The translations under genes and the position numbers were made by a program. Below the pieces are notes generated by a model. It was not told the DNA's origin, made no database searches, and saw nothing but the letters and a program-made list of their open reading frames with translations. From Bacillus sp. AFS041924 (GTDB lineage: Bacteria > Bacillota > Bacilli > Bacillales > Bacillaceae_G), in assembly GCF_002577195.1 (NCBI RefSeq), contig NZ_NULG01000025.1, positions 148,908 through 212,907 on the forward strand: DNA of 64,000 nucleotides. Direction: 5' to 3'. Numbering within the stretch: position 1 is the stretch's first letter; the number at the start of each line of letters is the position of its first letter. Of this stretch, positions 1 to 7,941 are shown one piece after another.

Positions 1-200
1 TTTGCAATAGTAGTCGACTTTCCTTCTCCCTGATTTGGAGAAGTGATGATTAATGCCTGATGTTCTTGTATATTAATAGACGAAAGAAAATTCGTACGAA
101 CTGTCCGATATTCCTCTGATATCTTACTATTTTTATAGGTTGCCGTTACTATATTTAAAGGTTTAGTTGAGTGAGATAACCTTTTGTTCACTATTCCCAT
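1..200 (-). CDS. Tyrosine-protein kinase of the CapB/YwqD (PtkA) type, N-terminal part only
   Basis: Cytoplasmic bacterial tyrosine kinase (BY-kinase), cut by the left edge so that only about 66 residues are visible. The start ATG at 198-200 has the purine-rich GGGAG sequence just upstream. The N-terminus contains SEEYRTVRTNF, typical of this family, followed by a Walker A motif in SPNQGEGKST. The start overlaps the end of the membrane modulator gene by 38 bp, so the two are co-translated. BY-kinases of this kind work with their transmembrane partner in polysaccharide export or in phosphorylating enzymes such as UDP-glucose dehydrogenases. Position next to ywqB/ywqA homologues suggests the ywqD (ptkA) orthologue, but an eps/cap operon kinase cannot be excluded without the rest of the gene. 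Confidence 0.85.
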   Translation of the reverse strand, partial: MGIVNKRLSHSTKPLNIVTATYKNSKISEEYRTVRTNFLSSINIQEHQALIITSPNQGEGKSTTIA

Positions 201-885
201 ACGTTTCTCCCCTTTCTTCAAGTCTTAACATTTCATTCTTTTCAAGTATTGTATTTTTTTTATTGAACTTTGAAATTGACCCAAATACTGGTATACCTAA
301 TAATAATTCAGTGTTTTCCTCAGATTTTACAGTATCGTCTAAAAAATCTAATAAAAATATAAATCCGATACCTACAATAATTCCTACGACAAAGCCAAGT
401 AGGGCTTTCTTCAAATAATCATTGTTTGTAGGTTGCTCATTAACTTGAGCATAAGAATAAATTTTTGTATCTTTAAATCCTAGAATATTTGGTATTTGAC
501 TCATGAATACTTTAGCCGTTGAATCCGCAATTTCTTTCGCTATACGAGGATTTGTATCAATAACTTTTATTTCTACAAGTTGCGAACCTGCTACATTTTC
601 AGGAGTTATGCTATTACTTAACTCTTCTGGAGATATATTTAAATTTAGTTCCTTAACAACGTTTTCTAATAAAGTTGGTTCTTTAATCATAACTAAAAGA
701 GTATTCATCATTTCTGGTGTAGTTGCATTTACGATTAATTTAGAGGATGTTTCATATTGTGTCTTTGTAAAATAAAAACTATAGATTCCACATAATGCAG
801 AAAACAAGATCGAAACGACAGCTATTAACCAGACACGTTTTTTCATAAGCTCAAAAATCCTTTTTACACTTAACTCATTTTCCAA
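163..885 (-). CDS. Wzz/CapA-type membrane modulator of tyrosine kinase (YwqC/TkmA-like)
   Basis: Polysaccharide co-polymerase / kinase activator of about 240 residues. Two membrane segments bracket an extracytoplasmic domain: one near residues 18-38, one near 160-182. The C-terminal cytoplasmic tail is where such proteins activate the partner kinase. The TTG start at 883-885 is chosen because AGAGGTGG lies 6-7 bases upstream; an in-frame ATG at 975 has no ribosome site and would add an unrelated hydrophobic stretch. It forms a two-gene unit with the kinase, overlapping by 38 bp. Length and topology match YveK, CapA and YwqC proteins. Synteny favours YwqC; the sequence alone does not separate the subfamilies. 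Confidence 0.85.
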   Translation of the reverse strand: MENELSVKRIFELMKKRVWLIAVVSILFSALCGIYSFYFTKTQYETSSKLIVNATTPEMMNTLLVMIKEPTLLENVVKELNLNISPEELSNSITPENVAGSQLVEIKVIDTNPRIAKEIADSTAKVFMSQIPNILGFKDTKIYSYAQVNEQPTNNDYLKKALLGFVVGIIVGIGFIFLLDFLDDTVKSEENTELLLGIPVFGSISKFNKKNTILEKNEMLRLEERGETYGNSEQKVISLN

Positions 886-996
886 GTTTTCCACCTCTTC
901 TAATATTTCCGTTCTTATTAAAGAACTACACAGGAAAAATTTACCATAAAATAAATAAATTAGTGCATTATTCATATGTAAATATTATATGTAAAC

Positions 997-1025
997 ATGA
1001 TAATTCTTTATAACGAACAAGTCAA
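997..1025 (-). promoter_or_regulatory. Sigma-A type promoter for the modulator/kinase operon
   Basis: On the minus strand TTGACT (1020-1025) and TATCAT (997-1002) are separated by exactly 17 bases. This puts the transcript start near 990 and leaves a leader of about 100 nt before the TTG codon at 885. It is read from sequence only. Confidence 0.55.
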
Positions 1026-1541
1026 TCACCCCCTCATTATTATTTTTGAAATTTTAAAAAAATTACGAAATATATAAAATTATTTAATTTTTATCCATTC
1101 ATCTACCAATTAAATATATTAAAAAGTACTTAGTTTAATTCCATTTTTCTTAATCGAAACCTTCTTAATAAATTAAAAATTTCTAACAAAATTTTATTTA
1201 AGAGGAAGCTGATTCTCGGGTAAAGAATATATTTCTGGAAACCATTGATATTAGGGAAGATTGGATCAACAAAAGCTGAAAAAGTACTAATGTATAGGAC
1301 TATTTATTTTGTTAGAAAAATATTTAGTTTATACTAATATCACCCATTAGTTCTATTAAGCTTTGTTCATCTTTTCTATAGGAATAGCATACATTTCTTG
1401 GAAGTTTGTTGAAGTACCTTGTATGCAAATAGGTAGAGGATTAGCTGATCGAAGAAGTTCATTTTCAATCTCATCAAATTTTGACAAAAAATCAGTAAAC
1501 CAGTGATTAGAAAACAGCAAATTAATACTAACTAGTAGAAT
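1026..1541. other. AT-rich intergenic stretch without a supported gene
   Basis: About 500 bp between the polysaccharide promoter and the sip terminator. It contains only a short weak reading frame (1356-1559, minus) whose GTG start lies inside the neighbouring terminator loop. No RNA structure or repeat was recognised. Confidence 0.5.
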
Positions 1542-1588
1542 AAAAAGAGTAAACGCCACCTCTAAATGAAACGGTTTTTACTCTTTTT
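1542..1588 (-). terminator. Rho-independent terminator of the signal peptidase gene
   Basis: A 12-bp perfect stem (1542-1553 with 1577-1588), loop 23 nt, with a T-run on the minus strand. The stop codon of the signal peptidase (1578-1580) lies inside the stem. Confidence 0.7.
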
Positions 1589-2093
1589 TATTAATCAGTT
1601 TTAACCCGTGTGATACTAGAATTAGCCCTAGTATAGTTAATAGTAAAAATAGACTAAAACTCTTATGAACCTCTTTATAAATATATCCTACTACTGGAAG
1701 CTTAACACCGCTATATACCGAAACAATACTCTTTCTCTCTATGATCCATGGGTCTTGAACCATGTTTGCATCACCTTTTGTTCGATATACTAATTGTCCA
1801 TTTTCATTAATAACCTCATTTATTCGGTGCGTCACAAGAATATCTTCATTGTATGGCATTTTGAAAGTAATAATATCACCTAGGCTCAGTTTCGTTTCTC
1901 GTGTAATATTTTTTACAATTATTATTGATCCAGTTGGAAGTGTCGGTTCCATTGAGCCAGATACCACATAGTAAACTTGATGGCCAAAAAATGTTGGAGG
2001 TTTTCCGTCTAACTTACTTTGCAATATTTTATAACTTAAAATTAGCAGTATGATAACTAAAAGAATATTTATAAACCTACCAAATACTCTCAT
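1578..2093 (-). CDS. sipW: SipW-like (ER-type) signal peptidase I
   Basis: Membrane signal peptidase of about 171 residues. It has an N-terminal anchor (residues 8-24), the catalytic serine in SGSMEPTLP (Ser47), the THRI box with His89 in place of the lysine of ordinary bacterial type I enzymes, and the GDAN box. This Ser/His arrangement defines the SipW/archaeal-eukaryotic subgroup. A second hydrophobic segment lies at the C-terminus. The start was set at 2093, 3 bases after AAGAAGG; an upstream ATG at 2123 lacks a ribosome site. SipW enzymes process TasA/camelysin-type matrix proteins, and the gene just upstream encodes a plausible substrate. Gene symbol given by similarity only. Confidence 0.85.
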   Translation of the reverse strand: MRVFGRFINILLVIILLILSYKILQSKLDGKPPTFFGHQVYYVVSGSMEPTLPTGSIIIVKNITRETKLSLGDIITFKMPYNEDILVTHRINEVINENGQLVYRTKGDANMVQDPWIIERKSIVSVYSGVKLPVVGYIYKEVHKSFSLFLLLTILGLILVSHGLKLINKKE

Positions 2094-2223
2094 CATCCTT
2101 CTTCTTTCTGCTAAAACTAGCATTCTTAATGCAGCGAAATCTTGATTACCGCCTGTCCTAATATCCTATGCTATGACGACTAACTTGTTCATATTATGGC
2201 AAAATAGACAGCTAATATAAACA

Positions 2224-2258
2224 AAAAGAGTGTTCTGCACGGTTAGCTAAACACACTT
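2224..2258 (-). terminator. Probable terminator of the EF-hand exported protein gene
   Basis: A 9-bp arm with one mismatch (2250-2258 against 2224-2232 region) begins directly after the stop codon on the minus strand and is followed by CTTTTTG. Moderate stem, short T-run. Confidence 0.45.
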
Positions 2259-2259
2259 C

Positions 2260-2832
2260 CTATTCTATCTTATATGATATATCTAAAATTACTCTTGCCG
2301 ACTGATTATCACGAGTAAATGGTGCCAAACCCTTTCTAAATTCTCCATTAAGAACAAACTCTCGTTCTTTCCCTTTATTTAAGCTCCCTAGTTGAAAAGG
2401 ACGCCTCGAAAATTCAACTAATGAAATTTTTCCATCTTTATTTAAATCCAGACCTAAAAATTTTAAAGATTTTAATGTATAAAGTTGATCTCCATATTTG
2501 ATAGATCGAATACAAATATACTGCCCTTCATTTCGACCACTTTTTTGTCGAAGTTGACTATCCAAAGTAATTTTAGCTATGTCTCTATTTCCGATATTCT
2601 TTAAGCTATGTTTAATTTCAATGGGTATTCCGTTTTTTTCATTTTGTTTTAAATAGATTAAATCCGTTGTCTTTTTTGTTCCTTTATTTGATAAGTCTAA
2701 CCGTACGATTGTGTATGGGTCAGTGCTAATAGTGGAAGAAAATTTAAAGTAGGCTAATGAACTAACGAACAAAACTAAAACTCCAAAAATAACAAAGAAA
2801 ATCCCTAATTGTCTTTGTTTTTTATATCTCAT
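2260..2832 (-). CDS. Exported TasA/camelysin-like protein with an EF-hand loop
   Basis: 190 residues: a basic N-terminus, one hydrophobic segment (residues 9-28), then a beta-rich exterior domain. The block around residues 70-92 (IPIEIKHSLKNIGNRDIAKI) resembles the 'KNxGxxDI' strand of camelysin/TasA proteins. Residues 129-140 read DLNKDGKISLVE, which fits all positions of the EF-hand calcium loop (D1, N3, D5, G6, I8, E12). The SipW-like peptidase gene is 166 bp downstream on the same strand, as in tapA-sipW-tasA loci. What is seen: export signal, EF-hand loop, sip neighbour. Inference: a secreted, calcium-binding matrix or surface protein processed by that peptidase. It is not a clear orthologue of any named protein. 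Confidence 0.7.
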   Translation of the reverse strand: MRYKKQRQLGIFFVIFGVLVLFVSSLAYFKFSSTISTDPYTIVRLDLSNKGTKKTTDLIYLKQNEKNGIPIEIKHSLKNIGNRDIAKITLDSQLRQKSGRNEGQYICIRSIKYGDQLYTLKSLKFLGLDLNKDGKISLVEFSRRPFQLGSLNKGKEREFVLNGEFRKGLAPFTRDNQSARVILDISYKIE

Positions 2833-3098
2833 TTTCTCACACCCTACCGATTCATAATCAAATGTACTTTCACTTTTAATTTATTAAACAATATTCATTA
2901 TATGTCTCAAGGCTGGAAATAAATTAGAAATAATTAGTTCTTTTTTACTTTCAAAAAACAATAAAGATTAATTTTACAATTGCCACAGTGAATACTTTTC
3001 AAATCGGAATGAATTTATAAAGCATTTAAAATTCTAGTTATATTTCAACGTTTTAAGGGGAATCTAGTTTTATCTTAATATTGAAAGGAAGCTATTAT

Positions 3099-3461
3099 AT
3101 GGAACAAACACTTTATGAAAAATACGGTGGAGAAGAAACAGTAGGAAAGGTAGTCGATTATTTTTATGATGAACTTGTCCTAAAAGACGAAACTGTTAAT
3201 CATTTCTTTGAAAAGACTGATATGGACAAACAACGTCGCCACCAAACAAAATTTATTAGCTTCGCATTAGGTGGACCTAACCAATATACTGGCAAATCCA
3301 TGTCAAAGGCTCACGAAGGTATGAATATTCAACCTGAACATTTCAATGCAATCGCTACACATCTCCATGATGCACTAGCTCACTTTGGCGTCACCGAATC
3401 AGATATTGACCAGGCCATAACAAAGGTAGAGGCATTAAGAGATGATATACAGTATAAGTAA
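3099..3461 (+). CDS. Truncated haemoglobin, group I (GlbN-like)
   Basis: A 120-residue 2-over-2 globin that binds haem and handles O2 or NO. Visible landmarks: the B-helix Phe-Tyr pair (F22-Y23), the E-helix run QTKFISFALGGP (49-60) and the proximal histidine in KAHEGMN (His72). The ATG at 3099 sits 8 bases after GAAAGGAAG; a TTG at 3081 would start inside the ribosome site. Length equals the family norm. It stands alone, with a terminator interrupted by a repeat element downstream. Confidence 0.9.
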   Translation: MEQTLYEKYGGEETVGKVVDYFYDELVLKDETVNHFFEKTDMDKQRRHQTKFISFALGGPNQYTGKSMSKAHEGMNIQPEHFNAIATHLHDALAHFGVTESDIDQAITKVEALRDDIQYK

Positions 3462-3474
3462 ATAAACTATTTAA

Positions 3475-3664
3475 AAAGCTACTACCGATGAGTGTAGACA
3501 AAGTCCATTAAGTTTGATTTTCAGACTGATTGCAAGCGCTTGTCTTTCGAGGCGCGAAGCCTGATGAGGAGCGGAGTTACCCTAAACGGTAATGAGCACC
3601 GCAGGCAGACGAAGCAACGAAGAAAGCGAGCGTTTGTCAACAGCCTGAAAGCTACTACCGATGA
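3475..3664. mobile_element. MITE-like repeat inserted in a terminator, with 17-bp target duplication
   Basis: A 156-bp core (3492-3647) is flanked by identical 17-bp copies of AAAGCTACTACCGATGA (3475-3491 and 3648-3664). The core ends are an imperfect inverted repeat: TGTAGACAAA at the left, reverse complement TGTTGACAAA at the right. Removing the core and one copy rebuilds a perfect hairpin terminator with a minus-strand T-run, so this is an insertion into a pre-existing terminator. There is no coding capacity: the 64-codon frame across it is fortuitous. The same left end (GTGTAGACAAAGTCC) reappears at 63966. Confidence 0.75.
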
Positions 3665-3680
3665 TACTGGTAGTAGCTTT
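3648..3680. terminator. Terminator hairpin between globin and lipase genes
   Basis: A 12-bp perfect stem AAAGCTACTACC / GGTAGTAGCTTT with a 9-nt loop. The left arm is also present at 3475-3486 because of the target duplication, so either copy can pair with the right arm. It serves the convergent genes on both sides. Confidence 0.65.
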
Positions 3681-3694
3681 CAAAACAATCTTTA

Positions 3695-4621
3695 TTATTT
3701 CCAAAATGCACTTTCAAACTCAACTAGATCATGATATGGATACAGTGGTTTCAATAACCTTGCTTTTGTCCATAAATCTGTTGTTTTTTCTAAAGCTTCT
3801 AGTGATTTTTTATAATTCTCATCAACTGTAATATATTTTACATTACCAAGATGCTGGAGCGAGTATCCAGTAATTTGTTTAAAGAAGGTTTTATTAGCAT
3901 AATCCAATGGGTCACCTTTAACAATATAATTTGTGAATAGTGGTTTATAAGATTTTTGGATTTTTTGTGATTTTGTATGAAGTTTTTTCGAACCATCATC
4001 TAATAGTACACCTAATGAGTTAAATGTAACGCCCTGTACAAATAGATGATTTTTCAATTTTTTATCATTTTTAAGTTGATATCCTACAAATTGAGCCAAA
4101 TATCCCCCAAATGAATGACCAGTAACAAAAACGCTTGATTGACTATTCTCTTTTTTATTTAAAATTGATTTAACCCAGTCATAGGCTTCTTCGGCTTGTT
4201 GATCTACAGCAACCGGCGAACCATTTTCTGCGGACTCAAATCGAACTAATCTTTGATAAATATCTTGTAAATTTATATTTTTTAATCCGCTAAATGCAAA
4301 TAGCAAACTATTATTTTTATTATTTTTTAATACGATTGCCGAAAATCCAATTTTTCCAGAAGTCATTGAAACAAGTCTATAATCACTAAGATTCTTATGA
4401 ATTTGAGTAAGTAATGGACCAGAGACTCCTTTATGTTCTCTTAAGCTTTTGCCTATTTCTTTACTTAGAAATGCTTCATAAGAAAGCTCAGATGCTGCTA
4501 ACAATACACCATCAGGAAGTTTTTCTAGCTCTCTTTGCTCTTGTTGGCTACATCCAGTTGTCGTAGTGAAAAAAGTAAGTACTGTAACGATAAAAATAAC
4601 TACACGAAAATTCATTAGCAA
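3695..4621 (-). CDS. Lipase-like (class 3 / alpha-beta hydrolase) lipoprotein
   Basis: 308 residues. An N-terminal signal ends in a lipobox TTGC (Cys24), so the protein should be membrane-anchored outside the cell. The nucleophile elbow GHSFGG (Ser170) and an upstream LLFAFSGLKN strand resembling the 'AFRGT' oxyanion strand of class 3 lipases mark an alpha/beta hydrolase. The candidate acidic and histidine residues cannot be assigned with certainty; the C-terminal PYHDLVEFE segment may hold the histidine. The TTG start at 4621 is 5 bases after AAAGGAGG; an ATG two codons later is the alternative. Substrate unknown. Single gene, convergent with the globin. Confidence 0.75.
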   Translation of the reverse strand: MLMNFRVVIFIVTVLTFFTTTTGCSQQEQRELEKLPDGVLLAASELSYEAFLSKEIGKSLREHKGVSGPLLTQIHKNLSDYRLVSMTSGKIGFSAIVLKNNKNNSLLFAFSGLKNINLQDIYQRLVRFESAENGSPVAVDQQAEEAYDWVKSILNKKENSQSSVFVTGHSFGGYLAQFVGYQLKNDKKLKNHLFVQGVTFNSLGVLLDDGSKKLHTKSQKIQKSYKPLFTNYIVKGDPLDYANKTFFKQITGYSLQHLGNVKYITVDENYKKSLEALEKTTDLWTKARLLKPLYPYHDLVEFESAFWK

Positions 4622-4719
4622 CTAAACCTCCTTTCTACAGTCTCTCTTCATATTATGTCCACGACCGTATGACATGTTCATCTATTCCCCCAAAAAGCAA
4701 AAAAATATACATAAACTTA

Positions 4720-4784
4720 TTGACAATTTTATTTTACAGATGTTATTATATAAATTTTGATATTTGATTTATTAATGTTATACT
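4720..4784 (+). promoter_or_regulatory. Two tandem sigma-A promoters for the CarD-type gene
   Basis: P1: TTGACA (4720-4725), 18 bases, TATTAT (4744-4749). P2: TTGATA (4757-4762), 16 bases, TATACT (4779-4784). P2 would start transcription about 12 bases before the ribosome site. Confidence 0.55.
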
Positions 4785-4815
4785 ATTGTTACAAGAATTT
4801 TCGGAGGTGGGTACA

Positions 4816-5292
4816 TTGTTCAAAATTGGCGATCAAATTATTTACCCAATGCAGGGAGCTGCAGTAATTGATTCCATCGAAGAGAAAGTTATACAGGGTG
4901 TAACACAACAGTACTACATAATTAACATACCATCCAATAATTTGAAACTGATGGTCCCTCAAGGGAATATGACAAACACGAAAATTCGTTTAGTCGAAGA
5001 CCATGAACATTTAGCAAATGTGTTAGATGACTTTTCAAATGGTCTTCCCGACGATTCCTTAAATTGGAAACAAAAATATGATTTAAACATGAAAAAATTA
5101 AAATCTGGAGAATTACTCGCAGGCGCGCAAGTTGTTCGTGATCTAACGCTCCAAAGTAGGGAAAAACCTTTAAACCCTAGTGAAAGAGAAATGTTAGACA
5201 TGGCCAAACGAATGTTTGTTGGTGAACTTAGCTTAATTAAAGGCATTACGCAGTTTGAAGCGACCGAATTAATTGATTCTGCATTAAAATAA
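4816..5292 (+). CDS. CarD-family transcriptional regulator (YdeB-like)
   Basis: 158 residues. The N-terminal CarD/RNA-polymerase-interacting Tudor-like domain (about 1-65) begins FKIGDQIIYPMQGAAVI and is followed by a helical C-terminal domain (about 70-158) that in CarD contacts upstream DNA. Such proteins bind the RNAP beta subunit and stabilise open complexes. The TTG start at 4816 follows GGAGGTG at 8 bases; the in-frame upstream codon at 4786 lies before the ribosome site. Monocistronic, with tandem promoters and its own terminator. Confidence 0.85.
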   Translation: MFKIGDQIIYPMQGAAVIDSIEEKVIQGVTQQYYIINIPSNNLKLMVPQGNMTNTKIRLVEDHEHLANVLDDFSNGLPDDSLNWKQKYDLNMKKLKSGELLAGAQVVRDLTLQSREKPLNPSEREMLDMAKRMFVGELSLIKGITQFEATELIDSALK

Positions 5293-5305
5293 AATTGGAT
5301 TTAAG

Positions 5306-5332
5306 AAAAGAGCTTAATTGAGCTCTTTTTTT
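5306..5332 (+). terminator. Terminator of the CarD-type gene
   Basis: 9-bp stem AAAAGAGCT / AGCTCTTTT with a 6-nt loop and a run of seven T. Confidence 0.85.
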
Positions 5333-5451
5333 GTTGTTTTTTAAAGAAATTGGAAGAATGTTTCTTTGCTAACGCATGACCACTCTTTTTAGAGGTATTT
5401 TTTAACCATTTTTCGTTGATTTGATGAATTTTAGTGTGAAATAAAAATTGG

Positions 5452-5565
5452 ATTTGCAGTTTTTTATATTTTTATTTGCAAAAATAACCCTTTTAATTGC
5501 AGTTCTTGTTTTTTATTTACGGCTTGGACATTTTCAATTGCATTTTGCCAATTTTTAGTTGCATT
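5452..5565 (+). repeat. 21-bp-spaced TATTTGCA/TAATTGCA word array, copy 1
   Basis: The trinucleotide GCA of ATTTGCA/AATTGCA-like words falls at 5456, 5478, 5499, (5518, degenerate ATTTAC), 5540 and 5561, spacings of 20-22 bp. The bases between are not conserved. It lies between the terminators of two convergent genes. It belongs to the same family as the arrays at 23663 and 43057. Confidence 0.6.
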
Positions 5566-5591
5566 CTTCAGCCATTTCCCTAAATAAAAAT

Positions 5592-5627
5592 AAAAAAGAC
5601 TGCTAACAAATATGTCAGCAGCCTTTT
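5592..5627 (-). terminator. Terminator of the cold-shock gene
   Basis: Stem built on GGCTGCTGACA / TGTTAGCAGTC (minus strand, two wobble pairs), followed by six T. Confidence 0.8.
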
Positions 5628-5646
5628 ATTCACTCAAATGTGAAAA

Positions 5647-5847
5647 TTATAATTTAACTACGTTTTCAGCTTGAGCGCCACGGTTACCTTGAGTGATCTC
5701 AAAGCTTACTTTTTGGCCTTCTTCAAGAGATTTGAAACCGTCGCCTTGGATAGCTGAGAAATGTACGAATACATCGTCTCCACCTTCAACAGCGATGAAT
5801 CCGAAACCTTTTTCTGCGTTAAACCATTTAACTGTACCTGTGTTCAT
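5647..5847 (-). CDS. Cold-shock protein (CspA/CspB family)
   Basis: 66-residue single cold-shock domain that binds single-stranded RNA or DNA. The RNP1 motif KGFGFI and RNP2 motif VFVHF are both intact, and the start [14 protein letters not shown] is family-typical. The ATG at 5847 is preceded by GGAGG at 8-9 bases; an extended start at 5862 overlaps the ribosome site. About 150 bp of AT-rich sequence upstream, without genes, could carry the long 5' leader common in csp genes, but no cold-box was proven. Confidence 0.95.
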   Translation of the reverse strand: MNTGTVKWFNAEKGFGFIAVEGGDDVFVHFSAIQGDGFKSLEEGQKVSFEITQGNRGAQAENVVKL

Positions 5848-6075
5848 TGTACGAACCTCCATATATACCTGTTTTTTTACACTTAATGAGTATTGTTAAG
5901 AAAAAATACACACATTAGAACAGGATGAAAATTCGTCCCTTTTAACACATGAATTGAATTAACCAATTTCTTATTAAGTATGTCCTTATCGTAACACAAA
6001 ATGAAATGAAAAACAAATTGTGCACGAAGAATAATTAAAATTAGTCGATTTAATTTAATTATTACATTAATTTTT

Positions 6076-7941
6076 TTACTTTTCGTTAGCTAATATTAGT
6101 CCAACTGGTAAGTTTTTTTTCATAATGCTATTAAAGTAACTATTTGGAACTGGTTTGTTCCCTACATAAGGAGAAATTTCAATTGTAAATCCTGGTCTCT
6201 TTTTAGCAGCAACATACCAGTCTTTATATCCTCCGCCTCCGCCTTTTGCGGGAGCAACCAAACTATATCCTGTTTGTTTTGATAATTTTGTAGCAATAGC
6301 TTTGTCTCTAGTAAATTGACTGCCTGTTTGATTATAATGCCAGAAAATAATGTTTCCAGATGAGTGATATGCAACAGTATTTTTGAATGAATGTTTATTA
6401 GTAAAATCATATAGAGCTTTTGCTTCTGGTTCACTTAGAGCCTTTGTACCCTTATAGTTATCTGGTCCAGGCTTTGATTTATTACCAGGAATTGTGCTCC
6501 AGCCTGCTGGATATTGACGGTTTAAATCCACGCCACGTACATTCGCCTTCCAAGCTGTAAAATTTTTGCTTCCTTTATTCAATTTAATAACTTGACTTGG
6601 ATTTTTCGCACTACTTGCACCTTTTTGTACCAGCATTACACCATCGGGATTAACCATCGGCACAAAATAGATAGACGTTTGTGATAATGTCTTTCTAACA
6701 TCAAAGCCGTTTATTTTCGTATTTTTTTCATATGCACTTGCATATTGATCAAGCATTTCCATAATAACATTTGTCGTCATGTGCTCACGTGCGTGATGCG
6801 AACCGTTAATACTAATTTCTGATTTTCCGGTCCCTAACTTAATAGCATATAAATTTCTACCATCTACTGATTTACCAATCGTTTCTACCTTCGTAAAACC
6901 AGGATACCAAGCATTTAACTCTTGTAAATCCAAAGTTAACTTGTCATATGAATAATTGCCACTTGGGTTAACATAGTTATTAATCTTTAGTGAAAGATCA
7001 GCTTTTGGAATTAGTCCCTTAATTCCCCCGATTTTTACTACATAATAAGTGGAATAGATTGAATCAATCACTAATTTCTGTTTGGCAGGAACGTTAACCA
7101 TCGTCGTTTTTGAAGTATTTGGAAAAACAATTTTAGTATTTCGCACTGCTACGCTCGCTGTAATTTTTACAGGTTTAGTTGCAATGTTAGTCACTGGCAT
7201 TTTATCTTTTGATAAAGGAAGTGTTTTACTTTTATCGATATAAGCAGTTTGATTAGAGTATTGGATCATTAAATTCTGACCCTTTTCACCACTTTTACTA
7301 AAAATTGTATTTGCCTTTACTGTTCCTCTATTAACTAATTTTCCACTTTCATTTAATAATAGAGGTGTATCTTTAGTGACTTTAAAAACCGTCGCTGTAG
7401 GGTTTATCTCCCAAGGAGTTGCATCCCTAACTTTACTTTTCAAAATAGTTCCTGCATTTTCTTTATAGGTAACATAGTAAAGTTCATTCTCTTCTTTCTC
7501 TACTTTTAGCTTTACATTTGCTGGAATTGTTATTGTAGTTGTTCCGCCGGTTGTACCGTCAGCTGTTCTGATAGTTTTTTCGTCAGTTGTTCCAACTGTT
7601 GTTCTCCCAGTTGCTCCAACTGTTGTTTCCTTGGTTGTTCCACCTGTTATTCCCTCTGTTGTTCCCTCGGTTGTTCCACCTGTTGTTCCCTCTGTTGCTC
7701 CACCTGTTGTTCCCTCGGTTGTTCCATCTGTTGTTCCCTCGGTTGTTCCATCTGTTGTCCCCTCGGTTGTTCCATCAGTTGTTGTTCCGCCGGTTTCAGG
7801 ATTCTGAATCGTCAAATCTGTAGGTCCAAGCGTTACAACCCATTTTTCCGTTTGTGCTTGTGTAGTTGTTTCTGCAAATACATCTTTAAAGATACTAAAC
7901 ATTAGTACTAAAACAATTAAACTAGTAAAACTTTTTTTCAA
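6076..7941 (-). CDS. Secreted M14-family zinc carboxypeptidase with Thr/Gly-rich repeat
   Basis: About 621 residues. Order: signal peptide (1-24, cleavage after VFA), a TEGT/TDGT repeat linker (about 48-117), two SH3-like wall/binding segments (about 120-320), then an M14 peptidase domain (about 325-620). Zinc ligands His383 and Glu386 lie in SHHAREH, the third ligand is His526 in AYHSSG, and the catalytic Glu is near 588 in FTIEIS. All are present, so the enzyme should be active, cleaving C-terminal residues or cell-wall peptides outside the cell. The TTG start at 7941 follows GAGAGGTG at 6-7 bases and gives the better signal peptide; GTG at 7950 overlaps the ribosome site. Monocistronic. 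Confidence 0.88.
   Translation of the reverse strand: MKKSFTSLIVLVLMFSIFKDVFAETTTQAQTEKWVVTLGPTDLTIQNPETGGTTTDGTTEGTTDGTTEGTTDGTTEGTTGGATEGTTGGTTEGTTEGITGGTTKETTVGATGRTTVGTTDEKTIRTADGTTGGTTTITIPANVKLKVEKEENELYYVTYKENAGTILKSKVRDATPWEINPTATVFKVTKDTPLLLNESGKLVNRGTVKANTIFSKSGEKGQNLMIQYSNQTAYIDKSKTLPLSKDKMPVTNIATKPVKITASVAVRNTKIVFPNTSKTTMVNVPAKQKLVIDSIYSTYYVVKIGGIKGLIPKADLSLKINNYVNPSGNYSYDKLTLDLQELNAWYPGFTKVETIGKSVDGRNLYAIKLGTGKSEISINGSHHAREHMTTNVIMEMLDQYASAYEKNTKINGFDVRKTLSQTSIYFVPMVNPDGVMLVQKGASSAKNPSQVIKLNKGSKNFTAWKANVRGVDLNRQYPAGWSTIPGNKSKPGPDNYKGTKALSEPEAKALYDFTNKHSFKNTVAYHSSGNIIFWHYNQTGSQFTRDKAIATKLSKQTGYSLVAPAKGGGGGYKDWYVAAKKRPGFTIEISPYVGNKPVPNSYFNSIMKKNLPVGLILANEK
7590..7795. repeat. 12/24-bp coding minisatellite in the carboxypeptidase gene
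   Basis: A tandem GGTTGTTCC-type unit encodes the repeating tetrapeptide T-E/D/G-G-T. The central copies are near identical and the outer ones diverge, as expected for a length-variable linker. Confidence 0.8.

Noticed and set aside
1356..1559. 67-codon minus-strand frame with a hydrophobic N-terminus downstream of the signal peptidase gene
   Set aside because: Its only start is a GTG inside the terminator loop with no spaced ribosome site, and the product resembles nothing I know. Possibly a gene remnant.
3540..3734. 64-codon plus-strand frame after the globin
   Set aside because: It lies within the MITE-like element and the lipase gene end; its composition reflects the repeat.
7587..7823. 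Leu/Phe-rich plus-strand frame opposite the carboxypeptidase repeat
   Set aside because: Shadow of the TEGT coding repeat.
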